Origin: Toxonevra muliebris
Taxonomy: Eukaryota; Arthropoda; Insecta; Diptera; Pallopteridae
NCBI GenBank assembly: GCA_963691655.1
Contig: OY829327.1
Location: forward strand, 60,214,079-60,278,078
DNA length: 64,000 nucleotides
Direction: 5' to 3'
In this document: piece by piece, positions 57,601 to 63,092 of the stretch
How the letters are laid out: the number at the start of each line of letters is the position of its first letter
How positions within the stretch are numbered: position 1 is the stretch's first letter
Made by a program: the position numbers and the translations under genes
The notes under the pieces: generated by a model
What the model saw: only the letters and a program-made list of their open reading frames with translations
What the model was told of the DNA's origin: nothing
Databases searched by the model: none

Positions 57601-58077
57601 GGACCGGCCAAAGAAACAAAGAAGTGAAGCATCATTTATACATTGCTTCATAACTTCGTTGCCGCAGCTCAGATGGCTGGGAATAAGCTTAGCGGGTAAG
57701 AGGGAAGAACAAATCACCGCAATTGGAAATGCAGTCCTTGATTTAAAAGGATCGGAAATCGAAATAAAGTAAGTCACCATGTTCATAGACTTTACCTTGT
57801 GTCCTCCGCTTCCAAGCCCCTCTCTCAACTTGATTTTTACCCCCTCATACATATATATATACATTTTATTTATATTGATTCTATTTTTCATTATTGCAGA
57901 CTAAGTGAATCCACCATCGAACAAGCAAAACTAATTGCTCAAGCAATTAGCGTTGATGGAAAATTTGACATTAAAGTTTCAACGTTTGGGACTTCAAGCG
58001 GCATATTAATTCACGCTGAGAAATCTGGTATTAAAAGTCTCACACGTAAATCTAAGGAAAAAGATCAGTATTTCTAA
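30358..58077 (+). CDS. NACHT-like / leucine-rich-repeat protein (NLR-like), 13 exons, 2028 aa
   Basis: Proposed joins: 30358-30676, 30971-31078, 31134-31274, 36026-37692, 44814-44993, 52831-52956, 53022-53216, 53302-53505, 54610-56311, 56375-56982, 57042-57400, 57469-57768, 57900-58077. Every intron is GT...AG, phases match at all joins, and the total is 6087 nt. Residues ~1-745 are Ser/Gln/Asn-rich. Residues ~913-1110 look like a NACHT domain: a degenerate P-loop (CPPWASRDS, ~929), [10 protein letters not shown], Walker B-like LLIILDG (~1012) and sensor-like ARVIITTY (~1069). Helical repeats follow, then LRRs from ~1495 to ~1965. Known NACHT-LRR proteins are cytosolic sensors or scaffolds; function here is inferred only. 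No signal peptide or membrane segment is seen. The long uninterrupted frames in AT-rich DNA argue for a living gene. I do not recognise a named fly orthologue. Confidence 0.82.
30971..31078 (+). CDS. NLR-like gene, exon 2
   Basis: Acceptor ATACCTGCAG|AT restores the frame and gives [20 protein letters not shown], then [10 protein letters not shown]. The donor is CAAA|GTATAA. An alternative acceptor at AACAG (30951) also opens a frame but would put a stop in phase with exon 1, so I chose the second. No domain recognised. Confidence 0.7.
31134..31274 (+). CDS. NLR-like gene, exon 3
   Basis: After a 55-bp intron with acceptor AAATTTCAG. Encodes [20 protein letters not shown], then [15 protein letters not shown]. 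The strong donor AATT|GTAAGT leaves one base, completed by GT of exon 4 to a Cys codon. No domain recognised. Confidence 0.75.
31275..32975. other. Intron 3, left part
   Basis: AT-rich intronic sequence. Short open frames (31400-31630 minus, 32238-32426 minus, 32477-32695 plus) carry no motif. No repeat recognised here. Confidence 0.4.
32976..33330 (-). mobile_element. Fragment of the GTATCGATAC-type hAT element
   Basis: GATGATTCGATACAAGTAAA, then ACTTTTCATTCGATTCAAGT, and further on TCCAATGCATGAAAATATTG match the right end of the 49451-51886 element in reverse complement (51560-51886). Only this end is present, so it is a truncated copy inside intron 3. Confidence 0.7.
33602..34111. mobile_element. 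piggyBac-type MITE inserted in dispersed repeat copy B
   Basis: TTAA (33598-33601) then CCCATTTTCGCTTGCCG; right end CCATGATGGG then TTAA (34112-34115). Subterminal palindromes GTTGCGTTTTCGCAAC and GTTGCTTTTTCGCAAC lie near 33618 and 33963. If it is removed, the flanks join to match copy A near 2313-2337 (ATATAAATATT.AAATGGGG), an empty-site comparison that supports the borders. Confidence 0.8.
34112..34485 (-). repeat. Dispersed repeat, copy B (reverse orientation)
   Basis: Matches 2095-2337 and parts of 1190-1350 in reverse complement: AATGGGGTCGGATATTTGAA at its left, and ATTTTAGTCTGAAATTGGTT and TTTCTATCCGATTTTAG further right. The ~12-base motif here appears as GTCTGAATTTTG-like units. 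The non-LTR retrotransposon at 34490 follows directly. Confidence 0.7.
34490..35900 (+). mobile_element. Non-LTR retrotransposon copy (Jockey/CR1-like), 5' truncated
   Basis: A 442-codon open frame of reverse transcriptase without intact 5' region, followed by a short GC-rich 3' part (GCGCCCCTCGGTCGGCTGGG near 35843). Located within intron 3 in the same orientation as the host gene. No poly(A) tail or TSD was identified. Confidence 0.8.
34506..35834 (+). pseudogene. Non-LTR reverse transcriptase, YADD changed to YAND
   Basis: Contains [36 protein letters not shown] then [50 protein letters not shown] (first catalytic Asp kept), [20 protein letters not shown], and [10 protein letters not shown]. 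The YADD motif is YAND here, so the second catalytic Asp is lost. Later residues (LVDLGVTM-like) and the C-terminal Leu/Asn-rich stretch follow. No stop to 35834, so inactivation by this point change may be recent. In intact relatives the enzyme performs target-primed reverse transcription. Confidence 0.8.
36026..37692 (+). CDS. NLR-like gene, exon 4 (large low-complexity exon)
   Basis: Acceptor CTGTTTTTAG|GT; strong donor GACGAT|GTAAGT, phase 0. About 555 codons without a stop. Composition is rich in Gln, Asn, Ser and Lys with CAG/CAA-type runs (REQQQ-like stretches such as [13 protein letters not shown] and [13 protein letters not shown]). No globular domain is recognisable, so it is most likely an intrinsically disordered N-terminal region. 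An open frame extends upstream to an ATG at 35932, but that part is intron sequence next to a retrotransposon. Confidence 0.85.
37978..38110. mobile_element. Partial piggyBac-like terminus
   Basis: TTAA (37974-37977) followed by CCCTTTTGGGACCACTTGTC. Palindromes GTCACCAGTGAC (37997-38008) and CACCGGTG (about 38080) follow. The other end with GGG-TTAA was not seen, so only one end is supported. Confidence 0.5.
38237..38300. mobile_element. SINE body fragment
   Basis: TTCTACACGGCACCTGCTCT, then TGGCAG and GAAACCTTCAAGAGTG, is a degraded match to the body of the SINEs at 42836 and 46760 (CAACATGGCACCACCTCTTG, AAACCTCCAAGA). Confidence 0.5.
40437..40560. repeat. GTATCGATAC-rich repeat fragment
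   Basis: Six or more AAGTATCG, GTATCGATAC or ATCGATAC motifs within 124 bases (AAAGTATCGATACTATACTC, GAAAAGTATCTGGTACTT). This motif density matches the ends of the 49451-51886 hAT element, from which it may derive. Confidence 0.55.
41040..41235 (+). mobile_element. SINE body, cut by the assembly gap
   Basis: TGTACAAATACACACCTTGG, then GGTAATGGCAAAACCAACGA and CGTTCGGAATCGGCGTTAAA, closely match the body of the 51025-51337 SINE (from 51168). The tRNA-like head is absent and the right side disappears into the gap after a TTTCTCTC-type tract. Confidence 0.7.
41236..41435. other. Assembly gap, 200 N
   Basis: A run of exactly 200 unknown bases, probably a fixed-size scaffolding gap whose true length is unknown. 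It lies in intron 4. Open frames running through it are artefacts. Confidence 0.98.
42836..43095 (+). mobile_element. tRNA-derived SINE copy
   Basis: GAGGTGCCCGGGTTCAAATC gives a B box (GGTTCAAATC). It is followed by the body CATCTCTTGACTGGCAACGT, ACCTCCAAGAGT and TATAACTCACATAACATGAA, and GGGCCTGCATACGCAT near the end. Shares its body with the 46760-47045 copy. The A-box side is decayed. Confidence 0.7.
44814..44993 (+). CDS. NLR-like gene, exon 5 (Pro-rich)
   Basis: Sixty codons. Acceptor GAAGAATTAG|TGT gives phase 0 to match exon 4 and reads [17 protein letters not shown], then [17 protein letters not shown] and YWDQGGPW before GTATGT. A nearer acceptor (CAATATAG at 44838) would break phase with exon 4. 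A second open frame in the same DNA (read as [11 protein letters not shown]) does not join to either neighbour. The Pro-rich PKTPKTP segment could bind SH3/WW-type domains (inference). Confidence 0.75.
45650..46095 (-). pseudogene. mariner transposase N-terminal remnant
   Basis: The minus strand from about 46057 reads [13 protein letters not shown], then [20 protein letters not shown] and [20 protein letters not shown], the DNA-binding N-terminus of mariner transposases (RRFKSGDFD is highly typical). After a stop and shift, [20 protein letters not shown] matches the second helix-turn-helix. No DDD catalytic domain is present, so the copy is truncated. No inverted terminal repeats found. Confidence 0.8.
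46760..47045 (+). mobile_element. tRNA-derived SINE copy, B box deleted
   Basis: A-box-like TAGCCTAGTGGTTAGTGTGT. The region that should hold the B box goes directly to TCGACACGCTCAAAAAATC. The body follows: CAACATGGCACCACCTCTTG, GCAAACCTCCAAGACTAA, CACTTCGCCGTTTGGATTCG and TATAACTCACACAACATGAA. Ends in a GTAGTAGTAG run near 47040. The minus-strand frames across it are not genes. Confidence 0.75.
48320..48644 (-). mobile_element. MITE of the GATGCCAACTTGCGG family, copy at 48.6 kb
   Basis: About 325 bases match 61351-61665 in reverse complement (ends AATTCCCCGCAAGTTGGCAT then CGCTG; interior AAACCAATAAATTGCAGGGC). The right end CGCTG abuts the Jockey-type RT sequence at 48645. The left limit may lie further left (to about 48260), because the other copy is interrupted there. 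Confidence 0.75.
48645..49440 (-). pseudogene. Jockey-type reverse transcriptase remnant
   Basis: Reads [53 protein letters not shown] then MVPKPGKDV (typical Jockey motif), [40 protein letters not shown], and, in a shifted frame near 48660, [11 protein letters not shown] (the catalytic ADD motif kept). At least three frameshifts or stops lie between the blocks, so it is inactive. Confidence 0.8.
50893..51006. mobile_element. Palindromic MITE, short copy
   Basis: TCGCTCATTTACTAAAAGAC then TGTCATAACTCAAAAAACGCG is mirrored by GACTTATGACAGTCTTTTAG then TAAATGA. Only about 40 bases separate the arms. It belongs to the same family as 62610-62841. TSD not resolved. Confidence 0.75.
51025..51337 (+). 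mobile_element. tRNA-derived SINE with 12-bp target duplication
   Basis: CTACATATTCTC occurs at 51013-51024 and 51338-51349, flanking 313 bases. The head resembles a tRNA: A box GATAGCCTAGTGGATAGTGC, an anticodon-loop-like ACTTTCATCT and B box GGTTCGGGTTCGACTCC. With TTC in the loop position it looks most like a tRNA-Glu derivative (tentative). The body has GGTAATGGCAAAACCACCAA and CGTTCGGAATCGGCGTTAAA; the tail is CCAACCCAACCTAAC. SINEs are transcribed by Pol III from these boxes and mobilised by partner LINEs. The sharp TSD implies a fairly recent insertion. Confidence 0.9.
52831..52956 (+). CDS. NLR-like gene, exon 6
   Basis: Forty-two codons, phase 0 on both sides: [20 protein letters not shown], then [20 protein letters not shown]. 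Acceptor GATATTTTAG, donor CAG|GTATGC. A linker rich in Pro and Cys, no domain recognised. Confidence 0.85.
53022..53216 (+). CDS. NLR-like gene, exon 7
   Basis: Sixty-five codons between a 65-bp and an 85-bp intron: [20 protein letters not shown], then [18 protein letters not shown] and [12 protein letters not shown]. Probably the helical lead-in to the NACHT module, where many NLRs have a short conserved stretch before the P-loop. Donor CAG|GTTTGT. Confidence 0.85.
53302..53505 (+). CDS. NLR-like gene, exon 8 (degenerate Walker A)
   Basis: Sixty-eight codons, phase 0 both sides. Contains [20 protein letters not shown], then LHAWAKE, which aligns by position with the NACHT P-loop block (hydrophobic strand, GxxGxGK[ST], helix ending in WA). 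Cys, Pro, Trp, Ala, Arg and Asp occupy places where Gly, Lys and Ser/Thr are expected. [12 protein letters not shown] follows, a well-kept NACHT strand/helix. Nucleotide binding by the usual mechanism looks lost. Confidence 0.88.
53518..53755. mobile_element. 238-bp MITE in intron 8
   Basis: GAGGGGCCTCCAGTTAAAAC and the bases after it are inverted at the right end (GTTTTGGCCGGAGGCCCCTC), with about 29 bases of imperfect match. It begins 12 bases after the exon 8 donor. Flanks do not show an obvious TSD, so the superfamily is unassigned. The rest of intron 8 (53760-54609) is AT-rich with nothing recognisable. Confidence 0.75.
54610..56311 (+). CDS. NLR-like gene, exon 9 (NACHT core to first LRRs)
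   Basis: About 567 codons open throughout. In order: LLIILDGYC (Walker B-like; the usual second acidic residues after DG are absent), [12 protein letters not shown] (sensor-1-like strand; the usual Arg after TS is missing), a helical region with long Leu-rich helices ([36 protein letters not shown]), and at the end [15 protein letters not shown] and [12 protein letters not shown], the first LRR-type strands. A minus-strand 260-codon frame (55926-56708) is a shadow of this and the next exon. Confidence 0.9.
56375..56982 (+). CDS. NLR-like gene, exon 10 (Gly/Ser/Pro loop and LRRs)
   Basis: Begins with a Gly/Ser run ([11 protein letters not shown]), then [20 protein letters not shown], probably a flexible loop between repeats. 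It continues with [40 protein letters not shown], and [14 protein letters not shown]. These fit the LxxLxLxxC/N pattern of ribonuclease-inhibitor-like LRRs as in NLRs. Donor GAG|GTATGC, phase 0. Confidence 0.9.
57042..57400 (+). CDS. NLR-like gene, exon 11 (LRRs)
   Basis: [20 protein letters not shown] followed by SLANCRLQT, then [16 protein letters not shown] and [17 protein letters not shown]. Clear LRR strands with the LRELxL pattern. The donor TTTGG|GTACAA leaves two bases, completed by the first G of exon 12. Confidence 0.9.
57469..57768 (+). CDS. NLR-like gene, exon 12 (LRRs)
   Basis: [20 protein letters not shown], then [19 protein letters not shown] and [20 protein letters not shown]. 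Continues the helix-strand LRR pattern. Acceptor TTATTTTAG, donor AAATAAA|GTAAGT, two bases left over and completed by exon 13. Confidence 0.88.
57900..58077 (+). CDS. NLR-like gene, exon 13 (C-terminus)
   Basis: Acceptor CATTATTGCAG. Encodes [20 protein letters not shown], then [17 protein letters not shown], and ends in a Lys-rich tail [14 protein letters not shown] before TAA. The [11 protein letters not shown] strand could be a capping element of the LRR solenoid. Confidence 0.88.
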
Positions 58078-58243
58078 ATTTATTTAATGCAATAATTAAA
58101 AAAAAAAAGAAGTTATTTTTAAAGCTCAACTGAAATTTTTATATACTAAGAGAAAGAATTACATTATGAAACAAAAATGGTTTTCATGTAAAGGTGCAAA
58201 AGCCTCGTATATCACATAACCCGTATAAGTTGATCAGGTAGGA

Positions 58244-58249
58244 AATAAA
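58244..58249 (+). terminator. Candidate poly(A) signal of the NLR-like gene
   Basis: AATAAA about 167 bases past the stop codon, a usual distance for a fly 3' UTR. No other perfect AATAAA lies closer. Cleavage site not determinable here. Confidence 0.4.
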
Positions 58250-61200
58250 CTGTCAAATTTTGTAGGACAACTTAGTTATTTCAATGCGGAAACGCAACAA
58301 CAGATGCAAAGAAATCTCCACAATCTTTTCCAAATAACTTCAACAATAATAAATACAAATAATAGCAATTTCTTTACACTGTTCCATAAATTTCATTTTC
58401 AGCCAGTTTTCGCCATTTTACTTAACGATTACAAATTTTTTGACATCAAACAGATGAGCTTTGACAGCATTTATATACATACGTTTGCAAGATGCATCCG
58501 TGTAGCACAGCGCATAAAAAATAGAATAATATGTCAACTAAAATCCAAAAAGCCATAACAACGAAAAAACTCAAATCGAGGTTTTAAATGTGGCCCAGTT
58601 TTTCTGGAGTATTTTTGGCCGTTGATCACGAATCAGTACAACTTTTTTTTTTTGGCCGCGTCGCATTATGAAATTTTAGAAATTTCAATATTGCGTGTAT
58701 TGTATTGGAAAATTCGAAAATATTGGGGTTCATGGAAGAAAAAATTGTTAATTAGTTTTGGATAAAAAAAATATGAAAGTACTGTTGGAGTTCTACTTTT
58801 AATACTAACGAAGAAGAATATTCACAACAAGTAAAATGACAAAATTTTAAAATTTTTATCTTTAATTTATATGTTTACATTCAAATTTTAATGAAAATAA
58901 AAACAGGAAAAAAAATTTCATCTTTTAACCCCCACTTATCAAATTTGCAAAAAACCAAGATTTACGAATGTACACGAAACCTAACGTGACCCGAATTTTT
59001 ACAGATTTGTTATCAGCGGCCGAAAATACTTCAGAAAGCAACTCAGATACTGTTTTGACCTATTAAAGCCTGCCCATGATCCCGCAGCACGACTTTCTTA
59101 AAAATCGTTGGAGAGGTTCACATAAGCAATAGAAGTGGCCTTGCCAAATTTCAGATTTGCAACTTCACAAATTTGTGAGATTCGGAATGGGTATTTAAAT
59201 ACCCAACCGGCTTTTCAGGGTTCTTAGTGTATATGAAATTTTTTATATGGCATCTGTTTCACGAAATAAACAAATGAAAATATTGGGCGTACAGATAGAG
59301 CGATGTCATTAGACAAAGCGTGCCCGTTTTTGCCAATGTGGTGTCAAAAGAGATTGGTTACAAAAATTTTGAAGCATTTCTGCATCCCAAAAACGCTTCT
59401 TTGACCACCATAATGGAGTACAAGACCAACAAAAATTAAAAGAGCTAAGTAATTTATTTGTTGAAATAATGTTCTTTCTATTTTTTAATAAATTTTTTTC
59501 AATAAAAGTTTTATAAAAACTGTTTTTTCATATTAAATGCTTTGCCTTTATTTGTACATTTTGTATGTATATTCTATTGTACGTTTTGCCGTTAGGTATT
59601 TAAATACCCAAATCGGGAAATTGGCTCCAGAGACTAGGTGAGCTCGGGGATCGCTAATTTTTTTTGCTGTAGTCAATGAAGAGCACTGATGGGTAAAAAG
59701 CCATGACAATTTTTCCCTATTAGCCCACTTTTCACTATCCTTTATATGTCAATTCTTAGGTTTTTGAAAATTCTCTAAGTTTGACCTTGGAGAAGGGGAG
59801 GAAAACATTGGAATTCTACCTAACTTGCTAGAGATAATTTCTAGCTCCATTCTTCCTTAATTTAATAAAGAAAACGTGGGCCCGGTATTTTCTGCCAGTC
59901 CCGAGATATTTAATTTCTTTCCAACACTCATTTTTTGGGTATTTAAATGCACATCCGAAATTAATGAGTTAAACTCTCATTTTGTGGTACAATGTTATGA
60001 AGCGAATTTTAAACCATTTTAAACTTTTTTTAAGTGTTTTTAAAAATGACGTTTAACTAAATATTTTTAATTGTTACAAGGAACAGTTTCAACCACAGAA
60101 ATTTAATTAATAGATTGCAACAAACGTGGCTTCGTGCATGTTAAACACCCAAATAATTTTATATTTTTTATTTCACATTTTTTGCTGCTCTTGTAAAAAA
60201 AAATAAATAATGTTCTTACGGCTTTTTGGAATTCAGGTGACAATATGTAGGTATAAATATGCAATTAGTAAACTCATCTGCTTACATGAATACCATTAAA
60301 ACATAAAAAACAAAAAAAAGTTAAAATAATTTTGCTCGAAAAGACTGAGAGGTTATATTGCATTCAAGCATAAAAATATAAACCTTAAATCATTGTTTAA
60401 TTGAATTGAATATTAATACTCACTCATGCTACAGATCTTGTATAAGCGTGTACATAAACTTGATGATGTATTCTTGATCGAGTGATTAAAGGGTTTTGGA
60501 AACCTTTTTATACGTATTCATCAACTATTTCAAGAATATCTCATCTGTTACATTTGTGATCTGAGGATTAAAAAATTGTATCTTGTTGAGATTGTCAGAT
60601 AAAATCTGCACCAATTTTGCAATTTTATATACATACATAAAATTTATCATAATTGTTGTAACTGCATACATATTTATTATTGATGTTATTAACTAAAATA
60701 CTAACTCCATTGAATATATAGAAATTGGTGTCTTGTTATAATGAGTTATAACATGTTTAAATTATTTATTACTCGAGGCAAATACATACATATATAATAC
60801 AATAATTAATATTAATATTATAATAAGTGTGAAGTAGTTAGAATATATAATGTGAACATTTAAATTAAAATTAAAAGATAGCAATGCCTTGATATACATA
60901 CATAAATATTTTGTTTTAATCTGGTTTCTTTCTCACACAGTTTTATAAGTTTGAAGAAACGTAAAAGTAACGAATTTGAATCACTTTTTGCATAAATTTA
61001 AACCAGATGTCCCCAAACTTTTTTGTCTCATAGACCACTTGCCATGTTTTTCGGTTTTAGGTAGACCTCGGCTTACCTGATATAGATTTTTTGCAAAATC
61101 CCCAATTTCAAATGTGTTTTTGACAGCACTATGCACTATGCTACTCACTTAGGAAGATTTAAATTTCTAATTGTAGTAAAGTGTAGTGTGAAAAACTTAA

Positions 61201-61350
61201 AAGAACTCATATTTAGTTTTATATTTGTTGTGTGGATTTCATATATGTAACACTTCTATATAGGAAGTAACCCAGCTTCACAAAGAATTTCAATTCCGTA
61301 AGCGAGACAGCCTATATCAAAATTTTTTGTTAGTGTTGGTATATGTGTAT
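58250..61350. other. Downstream region, no gene supported
   Basis: GGGTATTTAAATACCC occurs at 59189-59204, with a near copy AGGTATTTAAATACCCA at about 59595 and a half copy at 59937. CCAAACTTTTTTGTCTC near 61010, preceded by CAGATGTCCC, resembles a hAT end (CAGNGGTCCCCAAACT). A short frame near 59310 (QSVPVFANVVSKEIGYKNFE) hints at transposon coding debris but is unassigned. The frame at 58304-58558 is not recognised. Confidence 0.4.
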
Positions 61351-61665
61351 CAGCGATGCCAACTTGCGGAGAATTCCCCGATTTGCGGGGAGTTTTACTC
61401 GGTGCGGCGAATCGGGGAATTTGAAGTCGTTCAGCTTTTAGTAATTAAAGTCTGTAGAATATTTTTTGTCAAATTTTATGTAAGGTAAAACGTTTAACTT
61501 ATGAAATATTTCATATTTTGGGTCTTAAATTCTTCATCTTTTCTTAAGCAGGCCCTGCAATTTATTGGTTTGGAGAAATAGATTTTTAAAAAAGTGTGCT
61601 ATTTGAAAGTATTATATTTCGAAAGTATTTCAGAGAACGCAGAGTGCTTTCGTAGATATGGACGA
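61351..61665 (+). mobile_element. MITE of the GATGCCAACTTGCGG family, copy at 61.35 kb
   Basis: Starts CAGCGATGCCAACTTGCGGA and contains GAATTCCCCGATTTGCGGGG. It matches 48644-48320 in reverse complement up to GTAGATATGGACGA, where the next element begins. The remainder of the copy expected from the 48-kb homologue is missing or displaced. Confidence 0.8.
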
Positions 61666-61785
61666 CAGTGTGGCCAACTTTTGTTTTTAAAAATCTCCTA
61701 AAAAGAAGGAAAAAATGCGTATTTTCTTTAAAAAAGCGCTAAATTTTTTCCTTATAAAAGTGTTGAACACAAATTTTTTTATATA
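61666..61785 (+). mobile_element. hAT-type MITE left end, interrupting the previous MITE
   Basis: CAGTGTGGCCAACTTTTGTT, then GCGTATTTTCTTTAAAAAAG and CGCTAAATTTTTTCCTTATA match the right end of the 26186-26659 element in reverse complement. It begins exactly where homology to the 48-kb MITE copy stops. It is itself interrupted at 61786. Its other end was not found. Confidence 0.7.
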
Positions 61786-62521
61786 CAGTAGAATGGCGAT
61801 AATTCGTACCCGTTAATTCGAAAATCTCAATAATTCGTAACAAACTGCTGGTCCCTTAAAAAATCGCTTTAATACGCAAAAATTCTACACATTTTGGTCC
61901 CCTCGCTAATTCGTATTTTTTTTCAATACAAGGTCTGTTTAACCTCTTATAAATCGAAATTGGTTGTTGACAACCTCTTATAATTCGTAATGCGAAAAAA
62001 ATCAATCATTGTGTTGATAGCTACGTTAACTTTTTTTATGGAATTTTTTGTGTTTTTCGTGGTTGACAAAATACACGAGAAGAGCCTTAAACTACAAAAC
62101 CGTTAATTCATATTTTTCTTATTTTAAACTCGTTAACCCTGGGATTGTATATCCCAATAATATTGAAGAAATTCAGTAAAATAGGAGATACGGTTTCCAT
62201 TTTATTTGAGTTTTCTTTAAAATACGGATGCTGCCTGTCAATGAGTGGATTGTATACATGCAGTATACATTTCTGGTTATAGCAGACATTATGCCCCATT
62301 GGAAAACTTAAGGATAACTGTAAGGATTAAGAGTCGTGGACATATTATTATTTTTTATATTTATTTTAATATTTGCCTAAAATATTGAAGAAACTCAACA
62401 AAAATTTATGGGAAAAACTCGGGGTGAAAGGGTTAAATCGAAATCTCGTTAAATCGAAAACCTCTGTAATTCGTAAAAATTTGCTGGTTCCTTGCGAATA
62501 CGAATTATCAGGATTCTGATG
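61786..62521. mobile_element. pogo/Tigger-type MITE, TA TSD
   Basis: Left CAGTAGAATGGCGATAATTC, right GAATTATCAGGATTCTGATG. These are imperfect inverted ends with TA outside (61784-61785 and 62522-62523). Subterminal AATTCGTA, GTTAATTCGAAAA and CTGCTGGTCCCTT are mirrored at the right (TTGCTGGTTCCTT, AATTCGTAAA). This matches the look of pogo-like terminal regions. No transposase frame. Confidence 0.8.
62137..62432. mobile_element. piggyBac-type MITE nested in the pogo MITE
   Basis: TTAA (62133-62136) then CCCTGGGATTGTATATCCC; right end GGGGTGAAAGGG then TTAA (62433-62436). Removing it with one TTAA joins ACTCG-TTAA-ATCGAAATCTCG, which continues the pogo subterminal repeat. An internal palindrome TGTATACATGCAGTATACA lies near 62250. 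The minus-strand 63-codon frame here is not a gene. Confidence 0.8.
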
Positions 62522-62609
62522 TATTAAAAATAAAATTAATTAAATACATGTATTCTTAAAGTTTTTAGTTCACAGCAACTACGTACTAGGACAAATATCC
62601 AAACCCATA

Positions 62610-62841
62610 TCGCTCATTTACTAAAAGACTGTCATAAGTCAAAAAACACGATTTTCGAGTTAGTGATGCAGAATTATTCATTGAGTGTAAAAATTTCATA
62701 TTAATATCTTGTATACTCTGCGCGTGAGAATTATAAGATTTCTTCTTTTTGCTGCAAAGTGGAAGTCAATTGAAAACTTTAAATGCGTTTTCAGCAAAAT
62801 CGCGTTTTTTGAGTTAAGACAGTCTTTTAGTAAATGAGCGA
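62610..62841. mobile_element. Palindromic MITE, long copy
   Basis: TCGCTCATTTACTAAAAGAC then TGTCATAAGTCAAAAAACACG is mirrored at the right by GTTTTTTGAGTTAAGACAGT then CTTTTAGTAAATGAGCGA. TA flanks both ends (62608-62609, 62842-62843), suggesting a Tc1/mariner-type MITE, though the flanks are part of a longer ATAT palindrome. Confidence 0.8.
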
Positions 62842-63092
62842 TATGTCGTTTGCTTCATTATTGACAGCATCCTCAGCAATTTAATAAGCTTATTTAAAGT
62901 AAATTGAATGTAAAATTTACTAAGCAACTGTTTAATATTTCACCACCTTCGCAATATTATAAGGCAAACAACAGCAACGATAGGTGAATTCACAGTATGT
63001 GTGAACATAAAAAATGAACATTTGTTGACAGTTTCGACGTTTTAAAATAAGAGTCCATTCTCTGTATACTCTCTGCTATTCACTTTGTAGAG

